Position numbers and translations under genes: made by a program. The notes beneath the pieces were generated by a model. It was not told the origin of the DNA. It saw only the letters and a list, made by a program, of their open reading frames with translations, and did no database searches. A stretch of 64,000 bases of DNA from Anaerolineaceae bacterium UBA5211 (GTDB lineage Bacteria > Chloroflexota > Anaerolineae > Anaerolineales > Anaerolineaceae). The DNA lies in contig DHVJ01000006.1 of NCBI GenBank assembly GCA_002412595.1, positions 49,293-113,292 on the forward strand, read 5' to 3'. The stretch's first letter is position 1, and each line of letters starts with the position of its first letter. Below are positions 17,686 to 26,452 of this stretch, piece by piece.

Positions 17686-19418
17686 TCTCCGTATAAATTT
17701 TTAATAGCTTGTGCCTGGTCAAAACCGGCTTTCTTGCTGGTTTTGATATCTTGCCAGAATTGTTCGTCGTAACGCCGCGAGCGTACCAGGATGGGCATGG
17801 GCACGCCCCAACCTAACAGCAACACCTCTTCTTTGGCCTGCAAGCGCGAGAGCATGCCGCGCAGCGCTTCCCGTCCGGCCAACCCGGACAGCACGGCGTG
17901 GATATCGTCCTCGTCGCCCAGCCAGCCGCACACGCGTGTGCCCAACTGCGACATGACCTCGTCGTAGATTTGCGAGGGGCGCTGGTCGATCACCAGCAGG
18001 GTGACGTAGTATTTACGCATTTCGCGCGCGATGGTGCTGAAGGTGGTTTGGGCGGCCATCTCACGGTTGAGCAGCTTATGCGCTTCCTCCACCACAATCA
18101 CCAACTGACGCGGTTCGCTGCCGTTCTTGCCGCGGAACTGGTTGGTCATCTGCTCCCACTCCGCGCGGATACGGCGCGTCAGCAGGTTGGAAACCAGCAG
18201 GTAATCCAGGTCGCTTTCGTAATCCCCAAAGGACAGCACAATATGTTTGCCTTTTTTGAGTGCTTCCACCAATGCCTGGATGCTGTCGGCCGGCGGGCTT
18301 TCCACGATATAGGCTTTGTTGAACAGCCGCCGCAGCTTGTCGTGCAGCCCTTCGGCTGCCATTACATTGACGCCGTTCTGGTTAGCCCAAAAGGCCACGC
18401 TGTCCGGCGCAGGGGTTTTCTTGCCGTCTTCACTCTCGATGACTGAGCCGCGTTTCATAGCCTTGAAAGACTTGAACCATTTATCTTTGCCCAGCGACTG
18501 CACCAGCGCGTCCAGCACGGTGGCGGTGGTCTCTTTCAGGTTCAACTCGCGCGTCAGCAGTTCCACGTCTTCGGGCAGGATGTCGCTGTAACCCAGCACC
18601 AGGTTGAAATCCGGAGCGCTGCCGCGGATGGTAGCGCTGCCGCCCAGGCCGACCACCTGCACCTTGCTGGCGCCGAATCCGCTGCGCAGCCCGCGCACGT
18701 TCTCGCCCGTGTCCGAGGCGGTGTCGTCCAGCCCGTATTCGTTGTGCATGTCATAGACCAACACCGAAGCGCGGTTGTGGTCGATCAATCCAGCCAGCAG
18801 CATGCGCGTCAGGAAGGACTTGCCCGAACCGGTGGCGCCGAAGATGCCCGAAGAGCGCTGGATGAGTTTGTCCAGGTTGACGCACACCGGATGGTCCTGT
18901 TCGCGCGTGTGCCCGATGACAAAGTTACCTTCTTCTGTTGGTTTGCCGAAAATCTCGGCCACATCTCCGGCCCCGGCCAGAAAAACGGAAGCATGATGGG
19001 CGGGAATGGATTTGACCGGCATGGGGCGCGGTTCTTCTTTCCCGCCGCTGTCGATGGTGCTCCGCCAGGCGGTGTAATCGGGTGATTCCGGTTCCGGGCC
19101 GCGTTCCAGCATCAACGACGGCAGTACCACCAGATTGGTATATAAGGTCTGGCAGTCCAACAGGTTTGCCAGCGTTTCCGGCAGGCGCGTGCGGCTGGGT
19201 TCCAGCGCGTAGCGCAGGTCGATGCTCTGCAGCTGCAGGTCGGTGGCGATACCGTAGAATTTCCAGTCCTGACTGTCGATTACGATGAAGCTGCCTTCCT
19301 GCACCTGCTGGGGCGAGCCGTTCAGGCGCACCTGCAAATTCTCTTTTAATCCGCCGCTGGTGACAATGCCGATGGCCTGGTTTTGTTCCATTAATTCAAT
19401 CATGCTTTTCTTTTCCAT
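17682..19418 (-). CDS. herA: HerA-type hexameric DNA translocase ATPase
   Basis: HerA pumps DNA for the NurA nuclease in end resection. The 578-residue protein has an N-terminal beta-rich region like the HAS barrel (about residues 10-105), then the RecA-type ATPase with Walker A GATGSGKS at 194-201 and Walker B RQLVIVVEEAHKLL near 440, followed by the late motif VTLLVIDQRPSQI and RVCGWLGDEDD. Archaeal HerA has the same order. It is the last gene of the nurA operon, 2 nt after the preceding gene. Bacterial HerA homologues also occur in defence systems, but here the partner is a bona fide NurA. Confidence 0.9.
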   Translation of the reverse strand: MEKKSMIELMEQNQAIGIVTSGGLKENLQVRLNGSPQQVQEGSFIVIDSQDWKFYGIATDLQLQSIDLRYALEPSRTRLPETLANLLDCQTLYTNLVVLPSLMLERGPEPESPDYTAWRSTIDSGGKEEPRPMPVKSIPAHHASVFLAGAGDVAEIFGKPTEEGNFVIGHTREQDHPVCVNLDKLIQRSSGIFGATGSGKSFLTRMLLAGLIDHNRASVLVYDMHNEYGLDDTASDTGENVRGLRSGFGASKVQVVGLGGSATIRGSAPDFNLVLGYSDILPEDVELLTRELNLKETTATVLDALVQSLGKDKWFKSFKAMKRGSVIESEDGKKTPAPDSVAFWANQNGVNVMAAEGLHDKLRRLFNKAYIVESPPADSIQALVEALKKGKHIVLSFGDYESDLDYLLVSNLLTRRIRAEWEQMTNQFRGKNGSEPRQLVIVVEEAHKLLNREMAAQTTFSTIAREMRKYYVTLLVIDQRPSQIYDEVMSQLGTRVCGWLGDEDDIHAVLSGLAGREALRGMLSRLQAKEEVLLLGWGVPMPILVRSRRYDEQFWQDIKTSKKAGFDQAQAIKNLYGD

Positions 19419-19420
19419 AT

Positions 19421-20047
19421 TTAGCTGCCAAGTTCTTGCTGCACGTCCGCCAGCGCTTCTAAAATGGGCATCAGGCGGTCGTAATCGCTGCGCAGCTGGG
19501 TGATGACTTTATCCACTGCCTGTGCGAACCACTGGCTGTCTCCGTGGTCGCGTTGGGCGCGCCCGGCTTGCAGCAGATGCGCGGCCAGCAGGTCGGCGGC
19601 CGGAAAATCCTGGGCGTCCAGGATGAAGCGCAGGTAGCCCAGCCGGCCCGCGCCGCTGAATGCGCAAATATCCCCTTCGCCGCAGGCGCGCACGCGGTCC
19701 AGTGAGAGCGGCGGGCGCGGCGGCAGCCGGTGTGAAATGACCCCGGCGCTGCGGTGGCCAACGAACAAGATGCTTAATTCCACCGGCACATTGCGGTTGA
19801 CGCGGTTATCCTGGATGACTGCTTCGCTGATGTTTGGGGTGGTCACCAGTTGGCGTACCAGCCCGTCGTCGTCGATATGAATATCGGCGACCAGGCCGTA
19901 GGCGCTGGTGTTCTCGTCCAGGTCGATGCTGACCAGCGCGCCGAAGGCCGGGAAGCGCTGGGCGGGTTGGCAGCCGGCCACGCAGGCGCGCGTGTTGGCG
20001 CGCAGCAGCCGTCCGACTTGTACATCCATTTGGGGATTATTGGCCAT
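19421..20047 (-). CDS. Unnamed protein encoded between nurA and herA, possible HAS-barrel adaptor
   Basis: I do not recognise a named family. The 208-residue protein begins DVQVGRLLRANTRACVAGC and has a beta-rich front half including FGALVSIDLDENTSAYGLVADI, similar in style to the HAS barrel of HerA and ATP synthase. A helical C-terminal half follows (LLAAHLLQAGRAQ, VDKVITQLRSDYDRLMPILEALADVQQEL). ATG 20047 has AGGA 7-8 nt upstream and is preferred over a GTG at 20053. It starts just after the nurA stop and ends 2 nt before herA, so a role in the NurA-HerA complex is a reasonable inference. Confidence 0.75.
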   Translation of the reverse strand: MANNPQMDVQVGRLLRANTRACVAGCQPAQRFPAFGALVSIDLDENTSAYGLVADIHIDDDGLVRQLVTTPNISEAVIQDNRVNRNVPVELSILFVGHRSAGVISHRLPPRPPLSLDRVRACGEGDICAFSGAGRLGYLRFILDAQDFPAADLLAAHLLQAGRAQRDHGDSQWFAQAVDKVITQLRSDYDRLMPILEALADVQQELGS

Positions 20048-20049
20048 GT

Positions 20050-21192
20050 TCACATCCTGGTTCGTTTGGGCAGCTCTTTAGCCGCCAGTTTATTGGAAAT
20101 TTGGAAAATATCCACCCCTTGCTTAAGCAGTTCGGCTTGCAGGCTGAGTTGGAGTTGCTCTTTTTCATCAAAATGGACCACCGCTTCTTCGTGGGAGCGG
20201 TGCAGCAGATAAGGGTACGGCCGCTTGCCCAGCATGCGGCATTGCTCCAGCAGGGCGGCATGCAAGCGGTTGACTTTGTCTGTGTCTCGTGCTACCCAGG
20301 CGGGAATTTCCACGCGCACAATGTAAGGTTTGCCGCCGGCGCTGACGTTGAGATAGAAGAAGTGCACCGCCAGTTCGTCGCGATAGTGCTGGCTGGAGCT
20401 GGATTGCAGCGCGAAAATGGCCGAGCGCTGCCCGGGCGCCAGCAGCAGGGCCATCAGGGCCTTGTCCGCCAGCGCGGCGCGCTCCCTGGGCACGGGCTGA
20501 CCGGTCTTGAAGATGGTCAGCATTTGCGTGAGGGTGGTGGATTGTGAGCGGTCGATGTAACCGGCCAGGCTGAAATCCCTGGCGGCGAGTTGTTTGAGCA
20601 AGTGAATATATTCATCGAAGGCGTTTTTAAAAGCCCGGCTTTCCTGGGGCTGGTGGAATAATTCCAACGGTCCGTCGCGCAGCGCGATCACAGGCAGTCC
20701 GTCCTCCGGCTGATAGGCTTGGATGATTTGAATCTCGGCCACGTCCCGGCGCAGGTTGATCAAGTCTTCACTCAGCAGTTCGATCTCGACCCCGTCCGGT
20801 TCCATTTCGAGGATTTCGCTGACCACGCGCACCCCCGGCGGCTGGCTGCCTGCGGTGTTCATGCTGATCAGGCTGGTGTTGACCAACGCCAGCGGCACGG
20901 CGTCGTGCGTGCTGGGGATGATCTGCGAGCCGTCCGCCGCCAGCAGGATGCACGCGCCGGCTTGTGAGGGCGCGGGGTGGGCGCTGTTGACTGCTTCGCC
21001 GGCCGGCAGGGCGCAGCGCGTGGTGTTGTGCTGCCGGCAGCGTTCACTCACCTCGGACTGCGGCGCGGCGGCGCACTCGTGCAGCCAATCCAGCAGTTCA
21101 GCCAGCTGCGTTTCCTGTTTGGAAAAAACCGCGGCGGCGCGCTGCGCGTACGCGCGGATCTTGGGCTGCAGGTCAAGGTAATTAAGCGGCAT
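20050..21192 (-). CDS. nurA: NurA-domain nuclease
   Basis: NurA is an RNase H-like nuclease that works with HerA on DNA double-strand ends. The 380-residue protein shows the NurA pattern: LLAADGSQI with the first acidic residue (about 86-92), VIALRDGPLELF with the second (about 170-180), a long helical insertion, KPYIVRVEIPAWVARD, and the terminal PYPYLLHRSHEEAVV. A TATAAT at 21233-21228 (minus strand) about 36 nt upstream of the ATG may be the operon promoter. The ribosome binding site is weak. Confidence 0.87.
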   Translation of the reverse strand: MPLNYLDLQPKIRAYAQRAAAVFSKQETQLAELLDWLHECAAAPQSEVSERCRQHNTTRCALPAGEAVNSAHPAPSQAGACILLAADGSQIIPSTHDAVPLALVNTSLISMNTAGSQPPGVRVVSEILEMEPDGVEIELLSEDLINLRRDVAEIQIIQAYQPEDGLPVIALRDGPLELFHQPQESRAFKNAFDEYIHLLKQLAARDFSLAGYIDRSQSTTLTQMLTIFKTGQPVPRERAALADKALMALLLAPGQRSAIFALQSSSSQHYRDELAVHFFYLNVSAGGKPYIVRVEIPAWVARDTDKVNRLHAALLEQCRMLGKRPYPYLLHRSHEEAVVHFDEKEQLQLSLQAELLKQGVDIFQISNKLAAKELPKRTRM

Positions 21193-21273
21193 GGGAAATA
21201 CCCCGATAAATCTCGAACATATGTTTGATTATAACGGAAAGTCCCGGCGCGGAAAAGCACCCGGCAATTTAAA

Positions 21274-21310
21274 CCAAAAAAGGAAGGTGAGGTCGGCCTT
21301 CCTTTTTTGG
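21274..21310 (-). terminator. Intrinsic terminator after the lipoprotein gene
   Basis: CCAAAAAAGGAAGG (21274-21287) and CCTTCCTTTTTTGG (21297-21310) form a perfect 14-bp stem with a 9-nt loop. On the minus strand it lies just past the stop of the 21335-22096 gene. Confidence 0.8.
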
Positions 21311-21334
21311 AAAAGAATTGAGAAAATCGTTTGT

Positions 21335-22096
21335 TTAGGGTTTGCTGACTTCGATCCAGTTGAAGGTCAAGTCGTATTCCTTGCCGTAACCGGCCATGCC
21401 GAAACCCACGCTGCCGTCGCTGAAGGTGTTGTCTTCGATAGCCAGCGGGCGTTTTTCCCAATAGAGCTGCTCGCCGTTGACGAAAGCGGAAATGGTGTCG
21501 CCCACGCAGGACAGGGAGAACTGGTTCTTATTAAGACCGCTGACGATCTTGGTGCTGCCCACGCGCTTCTCGACGAAGTTGGTGTAGGCGTTTTGGCCGT
21601 CATCGCGTTTGTATTGGTCGAAGCGCAGTAGCTCGTAATAACCGTTGGGACTGATGCGGAACTCGTACCAGCCGGTTTCGCTGGCGCGGCAGATCAGGGA
21701 CATGGTTGCATCCAATGGGCCGGTATTTTCCACTTCGGCGGTTACGATGACATCCTCATAAGAATGTTTCTTATTGAGGAAGATAAAGTTGGTGTCGTTG
21801 GGCGGTAGGGTTTGCAGGCGCAGTTTGCCGTTGATCTGGTCCCAAATCAACTGGCTTTCCAAACCGGAAACGACCTTGAGACCCCAATCATCATTGATGT
21901 CGCCATCAAACTCATCGCGGAAGTAGGCGCCATTCTCAGGTAAAACCGCCTCGGTTGGTTCGGCTTTAATTTCCTGCAATTCCATATCCTCTTCGATGTT
22001 CCCGCCCCCGTTGCCCAGACTGACCTGGGGCAGGGATCCGCATGAAGCCAGCCCAAAGGTGCTGATTAGCAGGACGACTAGAAGTTTATTTTTCAT
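21335..22096 (-). CDS. Secreted lipoprotein with concanavalin/LamG-like domain
   Basis: The 253-residue protein has a lipoprotein signal peptide (MKNKLLVVLLISTFGLASC; lipobox LASC with Cys19) and then a beta-rich domain: YFRDEFDGDINDDW, QINGKLRLQ, VIVTAEVEN, WYEFRISPNGYYELLR, FSLSCVGDTISAFVNGE, SVGFGMAGYG, LTFNWIEV. This order resembles the jelly-roll DUF1080/LamG type that binds glycans, and no catalytic site is evident. The frame extends upstream, but GGAGAG 7 nt before ATG 22096 and the signal peptide fix this start. Confidence 0.75.
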   Translation of the reverse strand: MKNKLLVVLLISTFGLASCGSLPQVSLGNGGGNIEEDMELQEIKAEPTEAVLPENGAYFRDEFDGDINDDWGLKVVSGLESQLIWDQINGKLRLQTLPPNDTNFIFLNKKHSYEDVIVTAEVENTGPLDATMSLICRASETGWYEFRISPNGYYELLRFDQYKRDDGQNAYTNFVEKRVGSTKIVSGLNKNQFSLSCVGDTISAFVNGEQLYWEKRPLAIEDNTFSDGSVGFGMAGYGKEYDLTFNWIEVSKP

Positions 22097-22290
22097 TTCA
22101 CTCTCCATTTTTATAGTAAGAAAAAGCGATAGTGGTATATTGGTCATACCACTATACCATACAGTTTAGCATGTAAATTATTTTTGTCAAGAGTTTTGCG
22201 AATCGATTATTTGGTTATAATTGGATAATAATTATCTAAAATATGGGATTTTTGTTTGTAAAGAATATGCTATAGTGTAAATAAGTACAC

Positions 22291-22380
22291 TGGATCGAAA
22301 AAAGCAAACCCGGTGAAAATCGGCGACGCAAAGCTATGGGTCTAACGCACTGTCCAGGATCGCCAGGCTGCTGAAGGTCT
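22291..22380 (+). promoter_or_regulatory. GEMM-I cyclic-dinucleotide riboswitch
   Basis: The GEMM-I core is clear: GCAAACC (22304-22310), a perfect stem CCGGT-GAAA-ATCGG with GNRA loop (22310-22323), then GACGCAAAGC (22325-22334), a GGGTCTAA segment and a second hairpin ending GCTGAAGG. The outer stem pairs GGATC (22292-22296) with GGTCT (22376-22380). Hand alignment to the Vibrio Vc2 aptamer puts A, not G, at position 20, the base that contacts the ligand. A hairpin at 22403-22424 follows as possible expression platform, then the DUF3048 gene. No other ORF intervenes. Confidence 0.88.
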
Positions 22381-22402
22381 ATTTTGTTTTAAACGTAAAA
22401 AT

Positions 22403-22424
22403 CAGCTCCATATGGGCTGTTTTA
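22403..22424 (+). terminator. Riboswitch expression platform: terminator-like hairpin
   Basis: CAGC-T-CC and GG-GCTG pair across an ATAT loop (22403-22419) and are followed by a short T run. The hairpin sits between the aptamer and the ribosome binding site AGGAAG at 22424-22429, so ligand control by transcription termination is likely. Confidence 0.55.
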
Positions 22425-22432
22425 GGAAGATG

Positions 22433-23641
22433 ATGAATACAAAAATTTTCAGTACTGTTTTAACGGCTGGGATGCTACTGGCCTTTTTCAGCCCTATTCA
22501 GGGCGCAGTTTTACCAGGGGATGCCGTTTTAGGTGATGTTTCCCAACCAAACCCCCAGGTGACACCTACCCCGATTACACCTTCCGGTTCAGCGATTAAT
22601 CCCTTGACCGGTCTGCCTGTACAGCATCCTGAAAACCTGCTGCTGCCGCCGGCGTTGGTGTCGGTCACCAATTTCCCGCCCACTGCCCGCCCGCAGGCCG
22701 GTTTGAGCTTCTCCCCCATCGTGTTCGAGTTATACATTGGCGACGGGATGACACGCTATCTGGCCCTTTTCTATGGCGATTACCCGCAATCCGCGCCGGT
22801 GTCAGAAACCGGGGATGTCCAAACAGAGCTGACAGCCGGTATGCAGCAGCCGGCCACTATCGGGCCGGTGCGCTCCGGGCGCCTGCCTTATGAACACATC
22901 CGCAAGCTCTTCAACGGCTTCATCGTGATGGCTTCGGCCTATTCCAAGGTGGCAGATCAGTTGACCGATTACGTCAATGTCTTTGGCGACGATAACACTG
23001 ACCCAAATAGTGCGCTCATCCCTGTGGAAAAGTTAGAAGAAATTGCCAAAGCTAATGAAAGTGATTTGGGGACGGCTTCCTTAAGCGGTATGACCTTTGA
23101 CAGCCAGATACCTCCGGACGGCAAGAACGCGCCTTCCCTGTGGATTTTCTATGCATACAAGAACCAAGTTTTTTGGCGCTACAACCAGGCTGACGGTTCT
23201 TATCACCGCTGGCAGGATAACGCCGACGGGCAGACTTTTATCGAACAAACGGACCGCCTCAATGGCAATCCGCTCACCTACGAGAACGTGATTGTGTTGT
23301 TTGCCGACCATGAAGTAATGAACAAATACCTGATCGATATTGACCTGCTGTACGTCAAACGCGGCAAAGCGCTGTTATTCCGTGATGGCCAGATTTATGA
23401 GATCTTCTGGACCACCAAAAGCGAAGAATACGAGAAGACCACCGGCAAACTGCGCCCCATTCGCTTCATGGATGCGGACGGCAATCCGTTCCCGCTCAAA
23501 CCAGGCCAGACCTGGATTGAACTAGTGCCTAATTACACCACTTATTGGGAAACGGTTGATTCTGAAAAATATAATCAATTGGTGGCCGGGCGCAGCAAAG
23601 GTTCGGGTTATTGGGGCCTGTACTTTAACCTGGATGATTAA
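22433..23641 (+). CDS. DUF3048-domain (YerB-like) secreted protein
   Basis: The 402-residue protein has a signal peptide (MNTKIFSTVLTAGMLLAFFSPIQGA), a short Pro/Thr linker and the DUF3048 fold: NPLTGLPV, a segment matching the usual ARPQAGL-type motif (ARPQAGLSFSPIVFEL), GDGMTRYLALFYG, IGPVRSGRLPYEHI, and a C-terminal part with NPFPLKPGQTWIELVP. The biochemical role of the family is unknown, and it is exported and envelope-associated. Two ATGs stand in tandem (22430, 22433), and AGGAAG fits the second better. Expression is probably controlled by the GEMM-I riboswitch upstream. Confidence 0.88.
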   Translation: MNTKIFSTVLTAGMLLAFFSPIQGAVLPGDAVLGDVSQPNPQVTPTPITPSGSAINPLTGLPVQHPENLLLPPALVSVTNFPPTARPQAGLSFSPIVFELYIGDGMTRYLALFYGDYPQSAPVSETGDVQTELTAGMQQPATIGPVRSGRLPYEHIRKLFNGFIVMASAYSKVADQLTDYVNVFGDDNTDPNSALIPVEKLEEIAKANESDLGTASLSGMTFDSQIPPDGKNAPSLWIFYAYKNQVFWRYNQADGSYHRWQDNADGQTFIEQTDRLNGNPLTYENVIVLFADHEVMNKYLIDIDLLYVKRGKALLFRDGQIYEIFWTTKSEEYEKTTGKLRPIRFMDADGNPFPLKPGQTWIELVPNYTTYWETVDSEKYNQLVAGRSKGSGYWGLYFNLDD

Positions 23642-23809
23642 AAGCATCTGGATTTCCCTGAGATAAATACAGCCTTAAAACTCCCTTTCGAGAAGGATAT
23701 TATTTCATACTCTGGTCGCATTGTGGTCAGTGCATAACCATTGTATAGTAATTGAGGAGATGAACCCTGAGGCGTAATTCTCCTTTGATTCTATTAAAGG
23801 GCCGGCTGC

Positions 23810-25384
23810 ATGAAAAAATTATTTAAACAATTACGAAAAATTCAGTGGAGACTGACCTTCACTTACATGGGCGCGACCTTGTTAATGCTCTTTTTGGTTG
23901 AGTTACTGGTACTGGTTTCCAATAATCGAAACTCATTTTCAAATCCTTTTTTCATCAATAACACCGCGCGCTCTTTGGGCAATGCCAGCCGTATGCTGGA
24001 TACAGCCCTGGTTGAGCCATATGATGAGGAAGCCATCAGCTTATGGATTGAGAACAACAAGCTTTTCCTGGAATCGAACACCCGCCAGACCCGCCCGAAT
24101 GACCAGCTGCCGCCTGAGAACCAACCCGCACTCACACAAACCGACTTGCCGCAGCAGGTCAACCAAAAAAATTCTTTGTTTGAGTCCAAACCGGTAGCGT
24201 TCAGCCGCGAAAAAACCCGCCTGGTGGTGGCCAATCCGGCAGGTATCATATTGGGTGCGGACGAGGAAACGGAATTCCCTTTGGGTGCAGACTTGTTAAC
24301 ATATCTCGACGAAGATGAGATTGTGGTAGTTGACGAAATCCTTACCGGTTCACAAACCTCAGTGATCTATTCCAACAGCAACACGCAGTATGCTTCATTT
24401 GCGTTTCCGGTGCTGCAGAACGGCGAACTGAAAGCTGTGGTATTCATGCGTATTGTGGCTCCTACAGTGGCTGAGGAAGTGGACGCAGCCCTGGCCGGAT
24501 TTCTGCCGGACCTGCCCATTTTCCTGCTGACTTCCGTGGTGGTGGGGTTCATCTTTGGCAGTTTGCTGGCCAGCAGCTTTACCACCCGCATCCAAAAATT
24601 GATTGAATACACTACCCGCTGGGGTAAGGGCGATTTTTCCAAGATTGAAAATGTCAGGGATGGGGATGAGATCAGCCAGCTTTCCATTGCCCTGAATGAA
24701 ATGGTGGTTCAATTTGAAGAATTGATCGAAAGCAAGAAGATGCTGGCTGTGCTGGAAGAACGCAACCGCTTTGCGCGCGACCTGCACGACAGCGTGAAAC
24801 AGGAAATATTTTCCATTTCCATGAATCTGGGCGCGATCAAATCACTGATAAAAACCAATCCGGAGAAAGCCAGCGAACAGCTGGAGATTACGGCCGAACT
24901 GGCCAAACAAGCGCGCAATGAACTGAGCACGCTGATTTATACCCTGCTGCCGGCCCAGTTGGAAAATCAGGACCTGGAAATTGCTATGAGGGAATATGTT
25001 AACGTGTGGGAAAAGAACAGCGGTATTTCCGTAGTGTACCGCACACACGGCCGCAAAGTGGAAATCCCTACAGAGATTGAGCAAACTATTTTCCGCATCA
25101 CGCAGGAAGCGCTTTCCAATATCTCGCGCCACAGCAAAGCTACCGCAACCAGTGTCATGCTGGATTACCTTCCTAAGTTCATCCGCCTGCAGATCAGCGA
25201 CAATGGCACCGGTTTTGATATAGACAATGTAAAGAAAGGTCTTGGGCTGCGCTCCATTGCTGAACGAGTGGCGGAGAATCAGGGTAAGCTGGATGTGGAT
25301 TCTGGCAGCGGCGGCACCACTATTACGCTACAATTTCCTTATCAGAAAGTCAATTCGGGAGGAGCACATGATGAAGAAGAATAA
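23810..25384 (+). CDS. NarL-type (HisKA_3) sensor histidine kinase
   Basis: The 524-residue protein has two membrane helices (about 20-42 and 228-252) enclosing an extracellular sensor domain rich in short charged strands, a HAMP linker (about 252-305), a dimerisation domain with the phospho-acceptor His326 in FARDLHDSVKQ, and a HATPase domain with ISDNGTGFD and KGLGLRSIAER. The domain order is that of LiaS/NarX-like kinases, many of which sense envelope stress. The signal here is unknown. Its end overlaps the response regulator start by 14 nt. Confidence 0.95.
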   Translation: MKKLFKQLRKIQWRLTFTYMGATLLMLFLVELLVLVSNNRNSFSNPFFINNTARSLGNASRMLDTALVEPYDEEAISLWIENNKLFLESNTRQTRPNDQLPPENQPALTQTDLPQQVNQKNSLFESKPVAFSREKTRLVVANPAGIILGADEETEFPLGADLLTYLDEDEIVVVDEILTGSQTSVIYSNSNTQYASFAFPVLQNGELKAVVFMRIVAPTVAEEVDAALAGFLPDLPIFLLTSVVVGFIFGSLLASSFTTRIQKLIEYTTRWGKGDFSKIENVRDGDEISQLSIALNEMVVQFEELIESKKMLAVLEERNRFARDLHDSVKQEIFSISMNLGAIKSLIKTNPEKASEQLEITAELAKQARNELSTLIYTLLPAQLENQDLEIAMREYVNVWEKNSGISVVYRTHGRKVEIPTEIEQTIFRITQEALSNISRHSKATATSVMLDYLPKFIRLQISDNGTGFDIDNVKKGLGLRSIAERVAENQGKLDVDSGSGGTTITLQFPYQKVNSGGAHDEEE

Positions 25385-26045
25385 TAATGCCATTTCCCTC
25401 ATGATCGTGGATGACCATAAGATCGTGCGTGATGGGATTTGCGCCTATCTGGAAACCGTACCTGAAATTGAGGTGGTTGCCCAGGCAGAATCCGGCAGCG
25501 ATGCGGTGCAATTGGCCGAGCAGCTGGCTCCGGATGTGGTGTTGATGGACCTGATCATGCCCGGTATGGATGGCGTGGAAGCCACCTGGCGCGTGCGACA
25601 GGTCAGCCCGCGCTCCAAAATTGTCATACTGACCTCCTTTCACGAGGATTCCAACATCTTCCCGGCTATCAAAGCCGGCGCGCTTTCTTACGTGCTCAAA
25701 AGCATCGATCCGGAAGAATTGGCTGACGCCATCAAATCCGCCGCGCGCGGCGAGGCTGTGCTGGATTCCAAAGTTGCCTCGCGTCTGATGCACGAATACC
25801 GCGATGACGCCAACGAGTCCATGCAGGCTTATATGCAGCTGACCAACCGCGAGCAGGAGGTGCTGGAGTTGATCGCCGAGGGCCTTCCCAATGCGCAAAT
25901 TGCCGGACAGCTGTTCATCAGCGAGAAGACCGTCAAGAGCCACGTCAGCAACATCCTCAGCAAGCTGCATTTTGCCGACCGCACCCAGGTGGCTGTGTTT
26001 GCCTGGAAGGAGGGCATTATGAAGAAGGATCCCGGCGAAGAGTAA
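25371..26045 (+). CDS. NarL/FixJ-family response regulator
   Basis: The 224-residue protein has a receiver domain (IVDDHKIVRDG; phospho-acceptor Asp60 in LMDLIMPGMDG; conserved LTSF and YVLKS) and a LuxR-type helix-turn-helix (LTNREQEVLELIAEGLPNAQIA, ISEKTVKSHVSNILSKL). It is the DNA-binding partner of the overlapping sensor kinase. The frame is open upstream, but GGGAGGAG 6 nt before ATG 25371 decides the start. A hairpin terminator follows. Confidence 0.96.
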   Translation: MKKNNNAISLMIVDDHKIVRDGICAYLETVPEIEVVAQAESGSDAVQLAEQLAPDVVLMDLIMPGMDGVEATWRVRQVSPRSKIVILTSFHEDSNIFPAIKAGALSYVLKSIDPEELADAIKSAARGEAVLDSKVASRLMHEYRDDANESMQAYMQLTNREQEVLELIAEGLPNAQIAGQLFISEKTVKSHVSNILSKLHFADRTQVAVFAWKEGIMKKDPGEE

Positions 26046-26085
26046 AAAGCGAATTTTAGAGTGAAATTCATTCTCTCTTCTATAT

Positions 26086-26114
26086 CCTCCCTGTAAAATG
26101 GGAGGAATTTTTTT
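26086..26114 (+). terminator. Intrinsic terminator of the two-component operon
   Basis: CCTCCC (26086-26091) pairs with GGGAGG (26100-26105) and is followed by AATTTTTTT. Confidence 0.8.
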
Positions 26115-26403
26115 GCCTCACCCTCCCGACCTTTTTTCTCCCTCCCAATTTCAGCGGAGTTGAAATGGGCGAGGCTGGGGTGGAGCCGGAAATTGTTGTC
26201 CTGAGCCGCGCAGCGAAATTTGCGTAGGATTCCCAACGGGGATAGGGTCTTGGCCGGACTATAAAATTAACCACAGATAAACACAGATGGACGCAGATTG
26301 ATATTTTCTCCTCGTCCGTGGGTCATACATTCACCTGCCCCCTCCGGGGGGTGTGTGACTGGATGATATTCTCCTCGTACTTTCCCCTCTTTTTCTGTAT
26401 AGA

Positions 26404-26444
26404 CCGGAGACATAGTTTACAGAAATTCGGAGACATGGTTTACA
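26404..26444 (-). repeat. Two tandem 17-bp units like IS481-type termini
   Basis: CGGAGACATAGTTTACA and CGGAGACATGGTTTACA lie 23 bp apart, differing at one base. On the minus strand they read TGTAAAC...TGTCTCCG, the form I associate with the ends of IS481-like elements. No transposase gene is nearby, so this would be a remnant. Family assignment is from memory of the motif. Confidence 0.45.
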
Positions 26445-26452
26445 CATTTTTT

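Noticed and set aside
17682..21192. Reading the nurA/herA cassette as an antiphage island
   Set aside because: HerA-type ATPases occur in defence systems, but here the partner is a NurA nuclease, the neighbours are housekeeping genes, and no mobile-element or defence genes are adjacent. Repair is the simpler reading.
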